In this document: positions 16,387 to 26,637 of the stretch, piece by piece
How the letters are laid out: each line of letters starts with the position of its first letter
Numbering within the stretch: the stretch's first letter is position 1
Origin: Agrobacterium fabrum str. C58
GTDB lineage: Bacteria; Pseudomonadota; Alphaproteobacteria; Rhizobiales; Rhizobiaceae
Assembly (NCBI RefSeq): GCF_000092025.1
Contig: NC_003065.3
Span: forward strand, 124,001-188,000
DNA length: 64,000 bases
Direction of reading: 5' to 3'
The notes under the pieces: generated by a model
What the model was told of the DNA's origin: nothing
The model's input: the letters and a program-made list of their open reading frames with translations, nothing else
Databases searched by the model: none
Made by a program: the position numbers and the translations under genes

Positions 16387-16854
16387 TCAGCTATCGCACC
16401 AGCTTCGACGCGCTCCGTCCCATCGACGCGCAAGGCCTTCTCCCACGAGAATCTCGCCAAACGATTGCCCTTTACGGCTGACAGTCCTGAGCTTGCGACC
16501 ATACCTGTCTTCGTCGCGCAATCCCGTGCTCATCGAGAATGGGCCAACGTTTAGGAGAACCAGAATACGTGCTTTGGCCGCCTCGCCCTTGACCCGTTCT
16601 GCCGTGCAACGGGGCGGGCTGAGTTCAGGTGTGTCGATATCGGCGATCCGGATTTTCTCTCCCTTGAACCAGAAGGTGTCGCCGTCGACGACGCAGTTCA
16701 TGCGGCGGTCTTCACCACAGATCGAGAACGACGCTGAAAGCGTGTCCTCTGCAGGAGCAGAGGTGAGCGCGACCGTCCGATCCAGCCCGCCGGTGCGCTC
16801 GAAGCACAACACACCGCCAACCACGAGCACCGCAACCCACATCGACCGATGCAT
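16387..16854 (-). CDS. Secreted staphylococcal-nuclease-like protein, 155 aa
   Basis: An N-terminal hydrophobic stretch (MWVAVLVVGGVLCF) suggests a signal peptide or anchor. The SNase core follows: 'VDGDTFWFKGEKIRIADIDT' with the Asp pair and Arg, then 'DEDRYGRKLR' and 'ILVGEGLARRW'. It is a calcium-dependent nuclease by family. ATG 16854 overlaps the stop of the upstream gene (TGATG). It is last in the leftward traC-D-G transcript, a position where Ti plasmids carry extra genes of unknown transfer role. Confidence 0.8.
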   Translation of the reverse strand: MHRSMWVAVLVVGGVLCFERTGGLDRTVALTSAPAEDTLSASFSICGEDRRMNCVVDGDTFWFKGEKIRIADIDTPELSPPRCTAERVKGEAAKARILVLLNVGPFSMSTGLRDEDRYGRKLRTVSRKGQSFGEILVGEGLARRWDGARRSWCDS

Positions 16855-17255
16855 CACGTGCTGACCGTTCTAGCATTCGCCGCAGTGTCGCGTTCGTCCG
16901 CCTGCTGCCGACGCTTGCCCTTCGTTGAACGAATTCGGTTCAGGATGGGCGGCAGAAACGCAATGTCTTCCCATATCTCGGCACCTTCGAAGAGCGTCTC
17001 GCTGTTGCGATTGCGCCACCGCACCTCTTCTCTCGTCACGATAGGCGGCGCGATCTCGGCAAGGGCTGCGAGCGGCGCAAGGATCAGGACACAGAACATG
17101 CCGATTGCTTTCAGGGCCGTTTCCCCAAGCAGCGGGAGCACGCCAAGAGAGGCGATAGCTGCCACACCGAAAAACGGCGTGACGATAATGAACGCGACCC
17201 AGATCATCAGCGGGCCGATCAGCGAGTACCAGGTTGTTCTCCAATGCCTCATGGG
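16854..17255 (-). CDS. Membrane protein downstream of traG, about 133 aa
   Basis: Two or three hydrophobic segments occupy residues ~8-70 (for example WYSLIGPLMIWVAFIIV) and a charged cytoplasmic tail follows. The chosen ATG (MRHWRTTW) overlaps the end of traG by seven bases; an upstream start inside traG would add seven residues. It is coupled to both neighbours, so it belongs to the traCDG operon. The function is not recognised. Confidence 0.65.
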   Translation of the reverse strand, partial: PMRHWRTTWYSLIGPLMIWVAFIIVTPFFGVAAIASLGVLPLLGETALKAIGMFCVLILAPLAALAEIAPPIVTREEVRWRNRNSETLFEGAEIWEDIAFLPPILNRIRSTKGKRRQQADERDTAANARTVST

Positions 17256-19225
17256 CGCGTCCCTTCCTTCTGCCATGGCGGCGCATGTTCAGTGTGCGTA
17301 TCGGTTCCGGTTCCAGTTCGATGGAACCTGTTCTCGCCGACACAGGCTTTCATGTCATCACGGCGGAACCAGATGGCCCGGCCGCACCGGAGCGGCGGAT
17401 TGCCCGAGGTGAAGACGATCTGCTCGTCGCTGCGCATGTGCAGAACTTCATGCGGCAGGATCAGCGGCCGGCGACTGAGCTGCTTCGATCTCGATCGCGA
17501 AGATCCCTTCATTCCGGTTGAACGGTTGGTCTGGTCGACCTCGACGGTGGTGTCTCCACAGCGCTTCGAGATATAGTCGGCGGTATCGGGATCGTTAATT
17601 GCCGCAAACGAAATCCACGATGCGGATTCGAACCATTTGCTGGTCGCATCACGCCCGCCATAGGCCTCACGCATCTGGCCGAGCGACTGGAAGATCATCG
17701 TCAGCATGATGCCGTATTTGCGGCCTGCGTCGCGAGCGGTTTCGAGGATGCGCAGGTAGCCGAGACGCGCTACCTCGTCGAGCAGGAAGAGGGTGCGACC
17801 CTTTACATTGCCGTTGCGGTTATAGATCGCGTTGAGCAGCGAGCCGATGACGACACGCGCGAGGCCGGGATGGGCTTCCAGCACCTTCAGGTCGAGCGCG
17901 ATGAAGATGTCCGTTCCGCCGTCGGCGAGATCGTCGGTCGAAAAGCTGTCGCCCGATACAAGTCCGGCATAGTTGGGATAGGACAGCCAATGGGTTTCCT
18001 TCACCGCATTGGCATAAACACCGGAAAACGTCTCCGGCGTCATGTTGACGAACACTGACACATTCTCCTTCACGAAGTCGGATTCAGACCCTTCGTAGAT
18101 CTTCGTCAGACGCGCGCGCAGCTTGGGTTCCGGTTCGGACAGGTTGGCGCGGACGCGGCGCAGCGTCTGGTCTTCCGTTTCCGTGTGCCCTGACAGGCAC
18201 ACGTCGGCGATCAGGGCGGTCAGCAGCTGCATGGCGGAAGCGCGGAAGAAGTCGTCGCGGGCGGATGCCGTTCGGGGATTGTCGGTCATGATCCATGTGG
18301 CGACGGCGACGATATCCTCTTCCTTGGTATTGCCATGACGGCCGATCCAGTCGAGGGCATTGAAGCCGACACCGCCGGCTGTCGGATCGAGCACGATCAC
18401 CTTGCGGCCGGCCTGACGCCTGTGCTCGCAGACCATCGGCGCGACCTCGCTTGACGGGTCCAGAACGACAAGCCCGCCGCCCCATTTGAGCGCGGTCGGG
18501 ATCGTCACCGATGTCGTCTTGAAACCGCCGGAGCCGGCGAAGACGATGCCATGCGACGATCCGAAGGAACCGTCGAAGCAGAGCAGCGGCGACTTGCCGC
18601 CAGCGCCCCAGCTTTGTCGATCGTCAGCGCGAAACGGCATGGCGGCAACACTGTCGCGATCAACCCGATAGCGCTCGCCGATGATGATGCCGCCTCGTTC
18701 GGGAAACAGTTTTGCCGCCTCCTGGATCTTCATCCAGTCGGCCTCGCCATGCACAGCCCGCTTGCCGCCGATCCGTTTGGGCGCTGTTGTTGCGAACGCG
18801 GCATTGCCCTTGATCGCGACACGCAGCGCGAACATTCCGCTGATGAAGGCAATGCTTGCGCCGATCATCGTCACCGGATCAGCATAGGCCAGAACCGATT
18901 GTTCGGCCGGCACGCTGCTTGCGATGCTATTCAGGCGGATTACTTCGCGCAGTGTTGCGATGGTAATGACCACGCCGCTTCCGGCCAGCACGCTCAGACC
19001 GGCGGCCTTGATGTTGGCCGATCCGTTCGCGGCGAAGAGGCCAATTATGCCGATCGCCACCGCAGCGATGTAGGGGAGCGCGAGCCCGGCGCGTCCCAGC
19101 ATCAGCTTCGCCTGCGGGGACGTTCCGAATGCCGCCAGTCGCTGCTCCATCCCGGATGTCGCGAACATCGCCGCGAGCATTATGATTGCCGGCAGGATCA
19201 ACAGCAAAAGCCTATTCATCGTCAT
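17249..19225 (-). CDS. traG: Conjugal coupling protein TraG, 658 aa
   Basis: This is a VirD4/TraG-type coupling ATPase that brings the TraA relaxosome to the mating-pair-formation channel. The N-terminal ~110 residues hold several membrane helices ([16 protein letters not shown] and following), then come the Walker A motif GSGGFKTT and later the Walker B-like '[11 protein letters not shown]'. The length is as expected. ATG 19225 overlaps the traD stop; a second ATG six bases on would give a protein two residues shorter. It is third gene of the leftward traC-traD-traG unit driven from the tra box at 19803. Confidence 0.97.
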   Translation of the reverse strand: MTMNRLLLLILPAIIMLAAMFATSGMEQRLAAFGTSPQAKLMLGRAGLALPYIAAVAIGIIGLFAANGSANIKAAGLSVLAGSGVVITIATLREVIRLNSIASSVPAEQSVLAYADPVTMIGASIAFISGMFALRVAIKGNAAFATTAPKRIGGKRAVHGEADWMKIQEAAKLFPERGGIIIGERYRVDRDSVAAMPFRADDRQSWGAGGKSPLLCFDGSFGSSHGIVFAGSGGFKTTSVTIPTALKWGGGLVVLDPSSEVAPMVCEHRRQAGRKVIVLDPTAGGVGFNALDWIGRHGNTKEEDIVAVATWIMTDNPRTASARDDFFRASAMQLLTALIADVCLSGHTETEDQTLRRVRANLSEPEPKLRARLTKIYEGSESDFVKENVSVFVNMTPETFSGVYANAVKETHWLSYPNYAGLVSGDSFSTDDLADGGTDIFIALDLKVLEAHPGLARVVIGSLLNAIYNRNGNVKGRTLFLLDEVARLGYLRILETARDAGRKYGIMLTMIFQSLGQMREAYGGRDATSKWFESASWISFAAINDPDTADYISKRCGDTTVEVDQTNRSTGMKGSSRSRSKQLSRRPLILPHEVLHMRSDEQIVFTSGNPPLRCGRAIWFRRDDMKACVGENRFHRTGTGTDTHTEHAPPWQKEGTRP

Positions 19226-19427
19226 GGCCGAACGCCTCCGCGCCGATGGCGGTCAAGCGTGACCGCTCTTCTTCGTCGCCCTTGAGCCGGCGGCCGCCGT
19301 CGACCAACAGCCCGAGCAACAGCGCCCGCTTTTCGTAACGCAGTCCTGCCTTGACGATCAGCCCGCCGAGCTCGATTTTTTCGCGGGTGTCCTTCTTGCG
19401 TGCGTTTGACGTCATCGACTTTGCCAT
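19212..19427 (-). CDS. traD: Conjugal transfer protein TraD, 71 aa
   Basis: The product starts [17 protein letters not shown] and has 71 residues, the standard size. The central '[16 protein letters not shown]' is the TraD/MobD-like signature. It is a small accessory relaxosome protein that helps traA-dependent processing at oriT. The long open frame upstream (to 19613) overlaps traC and is not used. Its stop overlaps traG by 14 bases and it begins five bases after the traC stop. Confidence 0.92.
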   Translation of the reverse strand: MAKSMTSNARKKDTREKIELGGLIVKAGLRYEKRALLLGLLVDGGRRLKGDEEERSRLTAIGAEAFGHDDE

Positions 19428-19431
19428 CCGT

Positions 19432-19728
19432 TCAAGCCTCGCCAGACCCGCCTTCATCCGCGCCAGACGCGAGCGCCGCGGACGGCTCGGTACCGGTCCG
19501 GCTCTCTCCGGCTTGTCTCTTTCCGGTCGCCGAGCCCTTGCCGCCACGAAACCGTTTGGCGACTTCCTCGAAGGCTGCCTGAAGCTGTGACTCCTCGATG
19601 TCGATTTCACCAAGACCGGCCTTCAACGCAATCCTGCCGATTCGTTCGGCCTCGCGTGTTTCGGCCTGTTTCAGCTGGTCCTGCAATCTGGCAATTTCTT
19701 CCCTGATCTTCGATGATGGTTTCTTCAT
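19432..19728 (-). CDS. traC: Conjugal transfer protein TraC, 98 aa
   Basis: The N-terminal half is a Glu/Arg coiled coil ([17 protein letters not shown]), followed by '[20 protein letters not shown]' and a low-complexity Gly/Ser tail; this matches TraC of Ti plasmids, an accessory protein acting with TraD and TraA at oriT. It is first gene of the leftward operon, with its promoter in the 19729-19986 divergent interval under the tra box. Confidence 0.92.
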   Translation of the reverse strand: MKKPSSKIREEIARLQDQLKQAETREAERIGRIALKAGLGEIDIEESQLQAAFEEVAKRFRGGKGSATGKRQAGESRTGTEPSAALASGADEGGSGEA

Positions 19729-19802
19729 TCCGGTCGCATCTCCCTGGAAATCCTGCGGCGTCTGTTCCGCTGCAAGATTTCCTCAAAAGCACTTCGGAAG
19801 GA

Positions 19803-19820
19803 ATGTGCAGATCTGCACGT
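19803..19820. promoter_or_regulatory. tra box (TraR operator) of the divergent traA / traC promoters
   Basis: The 18-base dyad ATGTGCAGATCTGCACGT matches the known TraR-binding tra box of Ti plasmids and is palindromic except for one outer pair. It sits midway between traC and traA, where TraR-AHL dimers activate both operons. Confidence 0.95.
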
Positions 19821-19871
19821 CGGCAAAGCCGACACTTTGGAGGATGATCCCGCCGCTCGACGAGAGCGGAT

Positions 19872-19911
19872 CCAAGGGCGCAATTATACGTCGCTGACGC
19901 GACGCCTTGCG
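19872..19911. other. oriT: Origin of transfer (oriT)
   Basis: The block contains AAGGGCGCAATTA, the nick-region core shared by Ti plasmids and the RSF1010 family, followed by a CGTCGC-TGAC-GCGACG hairpin (19889-19904). It lies between the divergent traA and traC genes, as in pTiC58. TraA is expected to nick here with TraC/TraD help. Confidence 0.9.
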
Positions 19912-19986
19912 TAGGGGGCCAAACAGGGGCCCACTGTGGCCTCACCGCTCCCGACGAACGACGTTCAAACGGGAGCTTTTACCGCC

Positions 19987-22900
19987 GTGGCCATCGCCCA
20001 CTTCTCAGCCAGCATCGTCAGCCGCGGCGACGGCCGCAGCGTGGTGCTGTCTGCGGCCTACCAGCACTGCGCGAAGATGGAATACGAGCGCGAGGCCCGC
20101 ACCATCGACTACACCCGCAAGCAAGGGCTGGTGCATCAGGAATTCATACTCCCGGCGGATGCCCCGAAATGGGTCCGCGCGTTGATTGCAGACTGTTCTG
20201 TCGCCGGGGCCTCTGAGGCCTTCTGGAACAAGGTCGAGGCTTTCGAAAAACGCTCCGACGCGCAGCTGGCCCGCGACCTGACGATTGCACTGCCGCGGGA
20301 GCTTACATCCGAGCAGAACATCGCCCTGGTCCGTGATTTCGTGGAGAAACATATCCTGGGGAAGGGCATGGTCGCCGACTGGGTCTATCACGACAATCCC
20401 GGCAATCCGCACATCCACCTGATGACCACATTGCGGCCGCTAACCGAGGACGGGTTCGGGGCCAAGAAGGTAGCGGTCATTGGTGAGGACGGCCAGCTGG
20501 TTCGCACGAAATCCGGCAAAATCCTCTACGAACTTTGGGCCGGTTCGACGGACGATTTCAACGTCGTGCGCGATGGATGGTTCGAACGGCTGAACCATCA
20601 CCTGACGCTTGGCGGCATCGATCTCAAGATCGATGGCCGCTCCTACGAGAAGCAGGGAATCGACCTCGAACCGACGATCCATCTCGGAGTTGGCGCCAAG
20701 GCAATCTCGCGGAAAGCGGAACAACAGGGTGTTCGGCCGGAGCTCGAAAGGATCGAACTGAACGAAGAACGCCGCTCGGAAAACACCCGCCGCATCCTCA
20801 AAAATCCAGCCATCGTGCTCGACCTGATCATGCGGGAAAAGAGCGTCTTCGATGAACGCGACGTCGCGAAAGTGCTGCACCGCTATGTCGACGATCCCGC
20901 CGTCTTCCAGCAGCTGATGTTGCGCATCATCCTGAATCCGGAGGTGCTACGGCTGCAGCGCGACACGATCGAGTTCGCGACCGGAGAGAAAGTGCCGGCG
21001 CGCTATTCGACACGGGCGATGATCCGGCTGGAAGCGACGATGGCGCGACAGGCGATGTGGCTGTCGGACAAGGAAACGCATGCCGTTTCCACGGCGGTGC
21101 TCGCAGCGACTTTTGGGCGGCATGGGCGGCTGTCGGAGGAACAGAAAGCAGCCATCGAGTGCATCGCCGGTCCGGCACGCATCGCCGCGGTCGTCGGACG
21201 CGCGGGTGCTGGCAAGACCACGATGATGAAGGCGGCGCGGGAGGCGTGGGAGCTGGCCGGATATCGTGTCGTCGGTGGCGCGCTCGCCGGCAAGGCGTCG
21301 GAGGGTCTGGATAAGGAAGCCGGCATCGAGAGCCGCACGCTCTCCTCCTGGGAGCTGCGCTGGAACCGCGGTCGTGACGTGCTCGACAATAAAACCGTCT
21401 TCGTCATGGACGAGGCCGGCATGGTGGCCTCGAAACAGATGGCGGGCTTTGTCGATGCCGTCGTCAGGGCAGGGGCAAAGATCGTGCTAGTCGGCGATCC
21501 CGAGCAGCTTCAGCCGATCGAAGCGGGGGCCGCTTTCCGCGCCATTGTCGATCGGATTGGTTACGCTGAACTCGAAACGATCTATCGCCAGCGCGAGGAC
21601 TGGATGCGAAAGGCGTCGCTCGATCTGGCGCGCGGCAATGTCGAGAAGGCGTTGGCGCTCTACAATGCCAATGCGAGAATTGTTGGCGAACGTCTGAAGG
21701 CGGAAGCGGTTGAGCGCCTGATCGCCGACTGGAACCGTGATTACGATCAGACGAAGACGACATTGATCCTCGCCCATCTGCGCCGCGACGTGCGCATGCT
21801 CAACGTCATGGCGCGCGAGAAGCTGGTCGAGCGCGGCATCGTCGGCGAGGGCCACGTCTTCAGAACGGCTGACGGCGAACGCCGTTTCCACGCAGGCGAT
21901 CAGATCGTCTTCCTGAAGAATGAGACCTTACTTGGGGTCAAGAACGGCATGATCGGCCATGTCGTTGAGGCTGTGCCAAACCGCATCGTTGCGGTGGTCG
22001 GGGATCGGGATCATCGGCGGCATGTTGTGGTCGAACAACGCTTCTACAGCAATCTCGATCACGGCTATGCGACGACCATCCACAAGTCTCAGGGCGCCAC
22101 TGTCGACAGGGTCAAGGTGCTGGCCTCTCTCTCGCTCGATCGGCATCTGACCTATGTCGCGATGACCCGCCATCGCGAGGATCTCCAGCTCTATTACGGA
22201 TGCCGTTCCTTCGCCTTCAACGGTGGCCTAGCCAAGGTTCTTTCCCGAAAGAACGCCAAGGAGACGACGCTCGATTACGAGCGCGGCAAACTCTACCGCG
22301 AGGCGCTGCGCTTTGCCGAAAACCGTGGCCTGCACATCATGCAGGTGGCTCGAACAATGCTGCGCGACCGGCTCGACTGGACGCTGCGCCAAAAAACAAA
22401 GGTTTCCGATCTCGTTCATAGGCTTCGTGCGCTCGGTGAGCGCCTCGGCCTCGACCAATCCCCAAAAACCCAAACGATGAAGGAGGCCGCGCCCATGGTC
22501 ACAGGCATCAAGACATTCTCCGGCTCTGTTGCCGATACGGTCGGTGACAAGCTCGGCGCCGATCCCACGCTGAAGCAGCAATGGGAGGAGGTCTCGGCGC
22601 GCTTCCGCTACGTCTTCGCCGATCCCGAAACCGCCTTCCGCGCCGTCAACTTCGATACGGTTCTGGCAGATAAGGAGGCAGCGAAAGCGGTCTTGCAGAA
22701 GCTTGAGGCGGAGCCGGCATCGATCGGGGCGCTGAAGGGCAAGACCGGTATTCTGGCCAGCAAGACGGAGCGCGAAGCGCGCCGCGTCGCAGAGGTCAAT
22801 GTTCCCGCCCTGAAGCGCGATCTGGAGCAATATCTGCGGATGCGCGAGACCGCGACGCTGCGGATAGTGACCGAAGAACAAGCCCTGCGCCAGCGCGTCT

Positions 22901-23289
22901 CGATCGACATCCCGGCGCTCTCGCCGGCCGCACGCGTGGTGCTTGAGCGCGTGCGCGACGCGATCGACCGGAACGATCTGCCGGCGGCCCTTGGATATGC
23001 GCTCAGCAATCGCGAGACCAAGCTCGAGATCGACGGGTTCAACCAGGCTGTTACCGAACGCTTCGGGGAGCGGACCCTGCTGAGCAACGTGGCGCGCGAG
23101 CCGTCCGGAAAGCTGTACGAAAAACTCTCCGATGGTATGCGGCCGGAGCAGAAAGAGCAGTTGAAGCAAGCCTGGCCGATCATGCGCACGGCCCAGCAGC
23201 TCGCCGCCCACGAGCGCACCGTGCAGTCGCTGAAACAGGCCGAGGAATTGCGGCAGACGTTGCGCCAGGCACCGGTGCTGAAACAATGA
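19987..23289 (+). CDS. traA: Relaxase-helicase TraA, 1100 aa
   Basis: The N-terminal MobA/MobL-type relaxase domain includes the metal-binding '[12 protein letters not shown]' near residue 138. The central RecD-like helicase has Walker [10 protein letters not shown] (~residue 403), 'VMDEAGM' as Walker B, and '[15 protein letters not shown]' (motif V/VI). The long C-terminal region is helical. The GTG at 19987 gives the 1100-residue length known for Ti plasmid TraA; a frame extension to 19936 is possible. Its stop overlaps the traF start (ATGAGC). It is first gene of the rightward traA-F-B-H operon. Confidence 0.97.
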   Translation: MAIAHFSASIVSRGDGRSVVLSAAYQHCAKMEYEREARTIDYTRKQGLVHQEFILPADAPKWVRALIADCSVAGASEAFWNKVEAFEKRSDAQLARDLTIALPRELTSEQNIALVRDFVEKHILGKGMVADWVYHDNPGNPHIHLMTTLRPLTEDGFGAKKVAVIGEDGQLVRTKSGKILYELWAGSTDDFNVVRDGWFERLNHHLTLGGIDLKIDGRSYEKQGIDLEPTIHLGVGAKAISRKAEQQGVRPELERIELNEERRSENTRRILKNPAIVLDLIMREKSVFDERDVAKVLHRYVDDPAVFQQLMLRIILNPEVLRLQRDTIEFATGEKVPARYSTRAMIRLEATMARQAMWLSDKETHAVSTAVLAATFGRHGRLSEEQKAAIECIAGPARIAAVVGRAGAGKTTMMKAAREAWELAGYRVVGGALAGKASEGLDKEAGIESRTLSSWELRWNRGRDVLDNKTVFVMDEAGMVASKQMAGFVDAVVRAGAKIVLVGDPEQLQPIEAGAAFRAIVDRIGYAELETIYRQREDWMRKASLDLARGNVEKALALYNANARIVGERLKAEAVERLIADWNRDYDQTKTTLILAHLRRDVRMLNVMAREKLVERGIVGEGHVFRTADGERRFHAGDQIVFLKNETLLGVKNGMIGHVVEAVPNRIVAVVGDRDHRRHVVVEQRFYSNLDHGYATTIHKSQGATVDRVKVLASLSLDRHLTYVAMTRHREDLQLYYGCRSFAFNGGLAKVLSRKNAKETTLDYERGKLYREALRFAENRGLHIMQVARTMLRDRLDWTLRQKTKVSDLVHRLRALGERLGLDQSPKTQTMKEAAPMVTGIKTFSGSVADTVGDKLGADPTLKQQWEEVSARFRYVFADPETAFRAVNFDTVLADKEAAKAVLQKLEAEPASIGALKGKTGILASKTEREARRVAEVNVPALKRDLEQYLRMRETATLRIVTEEQALRQRVSIDIPALSPAARVVLERVRDAIDRNDLPAALGYALSNRETKLEIDGFNQAVTERFGERTLLSNVAREPSGKLYEKLSDGMRPEQKEQLKQAWPIMRTAQQLAAHERTVQSLKQAEELRQTLRQAPVLKQ

Positions 23290-23816
23290 GCAAACGCGCT
23301 GTCATCCGGTTTCTCGGTGTCGCAGGCCTCGTCTTGAGCGGCGCCACCGTCATGGGGCTCATCGGTGGTTATCGAGTGAACGTCACGCCGAGCGAACCCC
23401 TTGGGCTCTGGCGTGTGGAAAAGCTCCGACGCCCGGTTCAGTCCGGCGATCTGGTGTTTGTCTGCCCGCCGCACAACGCCTTCTTCGAGGAAGCCTGGCT
23501 ACGCGGCTATCTCCGTTCCGGGCTCTGCCCAGGTTGGTTCGCGCCGCTCATAAAGTCCGTTCTGGCGCTTCCCGGTCAGCGCGTCGAAATCGCCGATCGG
23601 ATTGTCATCGACGGTCATCCCGTATCGGCTTCCACTGTCAGCGCGACGGACAGCGAGGGCAGGGCGATCGCGCCCTTCGCCGGCGGCGTCGTGCCGCCAG
23701 GATTTCTATTTCTCCATTCTTCCTTTGCGAGTTCCTATGATTCACGATACTTCGGCCCGATCCCGGACAGCGGTCTTCTCGGCCTGGCGCGGCCGGTGTT
23801 CACGTTTGACCCGTGA
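23286..23816 (+). CDS. traF: TraF, signal-peptidase-like conjugation protease, 176 aa
   Basis: An N-terminal hydrophobic anchor ([20 protein letters not shown]) is followed by '[11 protein letters not shown]', carrying the catalytic Ser of S26-type TraF peptidases, and 'IKSVLALPG', carrying the Lys partner. TraF proteins mature and cyclise the conjugative pilin (the trb-encoded pilin lies elsewhere). It overlaps traA by four bases and traB by up to 80 bases. Confidence 0.95.
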   Translation: MSKRAVIRFLGVAGLVLSGATVMGLIGGYRVNVTPSEPLGLWRVEKLRRPVQSGDLVFVCPPHNAFFEEAWLRGYLRSGLCPGWFAPLIKSVLALPGQRVEIADRIVIDGHPVSASTVSATDSEGRAIAPFAGGVVPPGFLFLHSSFASSYDSRYFGPIPDSGLLGLARPVFTFDP

Positions 23817-25002
23817 CCGCTGGCGTGTGGCGCTCCTGATCCTGCTTTCGATCGCCGTCGGAGCGGTCGGCTGGAGCGGCGAGGCCCTCCTTCTTCCGAC
23901 AGCCATGCTCTTTCCGTTGCTATGGGCGCAATCTCCATCACGACTGGTTGCGGGCGCGGTGTCTGCCGGGTACTTCCTCACCGCCTCGCGCGGCCTGCCG
24001 CAGGGTGTGGCGAACTTCTACGCCGCCGATTTCTGGCACGGCCTCCTGCTATGGCTGGCGGCCTCGGCCGGCTTTGTCGCCGTGCATGCGGCGTTCTGGC
24101 CCGCGCGCTTGCAAAAGAGGCTTCCGGGAAGGGGCGCTCTGGGTTGGGGAAAGCCGGTGCGCTACCTTGCGGCCGCGGTGCTGATGGGGCTGCCGCCCTT
24201 CGGCATCACCGGGTGGGCGCATCCACTAACCGCAGCGGGCATTCTGTTTCCCGGCTTTGGATGGTGGGGGCTGGGTGCGACCACAGCCGGCCTCGCGATG
24301 ATGACATCGCGATACTGGCCGGCTGCTGCCATTGCCCTGGGAGGCTTCTGGTTCTGGTCCGCCGCTACGTGGACGCAACCTGTCCTACCGGATGGATGGA
24401 AAGGCGTCGACCTCGAACAGGGTCAAACGCTTGGACGTGATGGTTCGCTTGACCATCACCGTGACCTGATCGCAACGGTGCGCGCGGCGGCAGGAGCGGA
24501 AACCCGTGTCATCGTTCTTCCCGAAAGCGCCCTCGGCTTATGGACCCCGACTGTCGCACGGCTTTGGCAGGCGGGCTTGCGAGGGGCGGACGTCACCGTG
24601 ATCGCCGGCGCGGCCGTCATCGATCCGGGCGGCTACGACAACGTCATGGTGACGGTCTCGGAGGGTGAAACACGGATCCTCTATCGCGAGCGGATGCCGA
24701 TCCCGGTATCGATGTGGCAGCCATGGTTGCAATGGACCGGGCAGGGCGGTGGCGCTCAAGCGCATTTCTTCGCCAACCCGGCCGTGGATCTCGCTGGCAC
24801 GAGGATCGCGCCGCTGATCTGCTACGAGCAGCTCATCGTCTGGCCCATACTGCACTCGATGCTGTTTTCCCCCGCCGCCATCGTCGCCACGGGCAACGGA
24901 TGGTGGACCGAGGGAACGTCGATCGTCGCCATCCAACAAGCAGGCGTGATCGCCTGGGCGAAACTCTTCGGGCGACCCGTCGTCACGGCTTTCAACACAT
25001 AA
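23737..25002 (+). CDS. traB: TraB, multi-span membrane protein, up to 421 aa
   Basis: The first ~190 residues are hydrophobic with several membrane helices. The rest matches carbon-nitrogen hydrolase/apolipoprotein N-acyltransferase-like sequence: '[11 protein letters not shown]', '[11 protein letters not shown]' and 'ATGNGWW' carry the Glu/Cys positions of that fold. TraB is needed for efficient Ti plasmid conjugation. The start is uncertain: ATG 23737 overlaps traF by 80 bases, while a TTG at 23806 would shorten it by 23 residues. Confidence 0.92.
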   Translation: MIHDTSARSRTAVFSAWRGRCSRLTRDRWRVALLILLSIAVGAVGWSGEALLLPTAMLFPLLWAQSPSRLVAGAVSAGYFLTASRGLPQGVANFYAADFWHGLLLWLAASAGFVAVHAAFWPARLQKRLPGRGALGWGKPVRYLAAAVLMGLPPFGITGWAHPLTAAGILFPGFGWWGLGATTAGLAMMTSRYWPAAAIALGGFWFWSAATWTQPVLPDGWKGVDLEQGQTLGRDGSLDHHRDLIATVRAAAGAETRVIVLPESALGLWTPTVARLWQAGLRGADVTVIAGAAVIDPGGYDNVMVTVSEGETRILYRERMPIPVSMWQPWLQWTGQGGGAQAHFFANPAVDLAGTRIAPLICYEQLIVWPILHSMLFSPAAIVATGNGWWTEGTSIVAIQQAGVIAWAKLFGRPVVTAFNT

Positions 25003-25015
25003 GGAGACTTTCGCG

Positions 25016-25645
25016 ATGGTCGATTCCGCCCTCATCAAGGAATGCAGCGATCCCGGCCTGAAACCCGCGATCGTCGAACAGTTCATCGAACGGGCAGGGG
25101 CGCCGGACCCGCTCGCGGTCACTGTCCGCTCCGGCAACCGCATCGTGCTTGTGCCGAGGCCGACAACGCCGGACGAGGCGCTCGCATTGATACGCCAGAA
25201 CCTCGGTCGCAATATCGTTCGGGTCGGCTTGACGCAGTATCCCGCCGGGCTCGGTATCGTCGAGGCGGGCCAGTTGAAGCCGGACCTGATCGAGCCTTGC
25301 GAAAACATCAAAATGGGCACGGCCCTGTTCGCCAAAGTCTATCGTATCGTCACCAAATGGTACGGTAACCCTACCGAAAGCGAGGTCCTTCCGCAGGTTT
25401 TTGAAGACGCGATCATCGCATGGCAAACGGGGTATTTCGAGGGGACAGCGGTGTTCCGGGCAGCCGATCCGGGCGACGTGAAGCTGCCAGAGCCGGATCC
25501 TGGGGTGGAAGCGGAAACGTCCGAAGCCGGTAGTGACAAGATGAAGGGCGGCAACGTCGATACTGCACTCGAGGCGGAACCAGCTGACCCGAACAAGGCC
25601 GGTATTCGGATCGACCTTTCCGGCATCGGCGCGCGCGGGAAGTGA
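25016..25645 (+). CDS. traH: Conjugal transfer protein TraH, 209 aa
   Basis: It lies 13 bases after traB with an AAGGAG ribosome site before ATG 25016. The N-terminal ~140 residues (DSALIKECSDPGLKPAIVEQ, then a TraH-specific 'YPAGLGI' segment) match TraH of Ti and Sym plasmids; the C-terminal part is acidic and low in complexity. Its role in transfer is minor or unknown. It is last gene of the traAFBH operon; a GAGGAAC hairpin right after the stop may slow transcription. Confidence 0.9.
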   Translation: MVDSALIKECSDPGLKPAIVEQFIERAGAPDPLAVTVRSGNRIVLVPRPTTPDEALALIRQNLGRNIVRVGLTQYPAGLGIVEAGQLKPDLIEPCENIKMGTALFAKVYRIVTKWYGNPTESEVLPQVFEDAIIAWQTGYFEGTAVFRAADPGDVKLPEPDPGVEAETSEAGSDKMKGGNVDTALEAEPADPNKAGIRIDLSGIGARGK

Positions 25646-26170
25646 GGAACAGGTTCCTCGCGTCTGCGTCGATGAACGCGGGCCAGGAGCGAAAAATTGC
25701 TCGGTCCGTGTGCCAAGCGAATCGCAGTTAATGAGACCGTGGCGGAAAACAACTAAGTGTCGTCACGCTTCAACAATGCATTCTAACCCTGGTCGCAAGT
25801 CGCGTTGATTTCTTCTTCGAAAGCATAGGCCTTGAGGTATTTTGTGCCTTGCATCGAGGTGGGCATGTGAAGATTTGCACCGTCGTTCTGTCGATCGGCG
25901 CTGGCATCTCTTTGGAATGGCTCTTATAAAGGGCATGACGCAGTACGCGCTGTGTTGCGGCTTAGAATCCGCAGATGAACGGTTGGCGCTGACCGAAACG
26001 GTGCCAGGAACCCTCTGACCTTGTGGCCGGGGGCCTGTGACTCATGTCCAGGCGCCTCGGTGCTAAAGGTCTCAGGGCCGATTCATCTCGGATTCTAACC
26101 CCCGGCTAGGGTTCAAAGGGTTCAACGTCAGCGGGGGCGCACCGCAGACAAAACCAGGGTTAGGTCAGGA
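25646..26170 (+). other. traH-traM intergenic region
   Basis: No gene is supported in these 525 bases. It includes the GAGGAAC-AG-GTTCCTC hairpin at 25644-25659, a tra-box-like dyad at 25865-25882, and AT-poor sequence before traM. A small traM leader with its own promoter is expected here. Confidence 0.5.
25865..25882. promoter_or_regulatory. Degenerate tra box upstream of traM
   Basis: ATGTGAAGATTTGCACCG matches the tra box at 19803 in 14 of 18 positions and keeps both halves (ATGTG and GCAC) at the right spacing. TraR activates traM in other Ti plasmids, so this is a reasonable operator, 289 bases before the start codon. The distance is long. Confidence 0.5.
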
Positions 26171-26479
26171 ATGGAATCGGAAGATGCAACATTGACGAAA
26201 AAAGTTGAGCTCCGGCCACTGGTCGGCTTAACTCGTGGACTACACCCGGCTGACCTCGAGAAACTGACCATAGACGCAATCCGTGCGCATCGACGACTGG
26301 TCGAAAAGGCCGACGAACTTTTCCAGGCCCTGCCGGAAAGCTATAAGTCGGGAAAGGAAGTCGGAGGCCCACAGCATCTGTGTTACATCGAGGCCAGTAT
26401 CGAGATGCACGCGCAGATGAGCGCTGTCAGCACGCTGATCAGCATTCTTGGCTATATCCCGAACGCCACCGTGAACTGA
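26171..26479 (+). CDS. traM: TraM, antiactivator of TraR, 102 aa
   Basis: The product reads MESEDATLTKKVELRPLVGL and matches TraM of Ti plasmids over its full 102-residue length ('GLTRGLHPADLEKLTIDAI', 'YIEASIEMHAQMSA'). TraM dimers bind TraR and block DNA binding until TraR accumulates, setting the quorum threshold. It is monocistronic, convergent with the leftward traR-mcpA unit. A possible tra box lies upstream, consistent with TraR-driven negative feedback. Confidence 0.97.
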   Translation: MESEDATLTKKVELRPLVGLTRGLHPADLEKLTIDAIRAHRRLVEKADELFQALPESYKSGKEVGGPQHLCYIEASIEMHAQMSAVSTLISILGYIPNATVN

Positions 26480-26637
26480 ACCGGTTTCCGTTTGTCTCAT
26501 GGCTAATTTTTATAGCGGGCTATGATGTCATACCCTGAACTATTGCGGCAGCTCAGACCCGCTATCTTCATCGGAGGAAAGGCGGCCTGACACGAGCTCC
26601 TCCGTTCGGTCTCTTTGATAACGACTGCGGTGGAACC

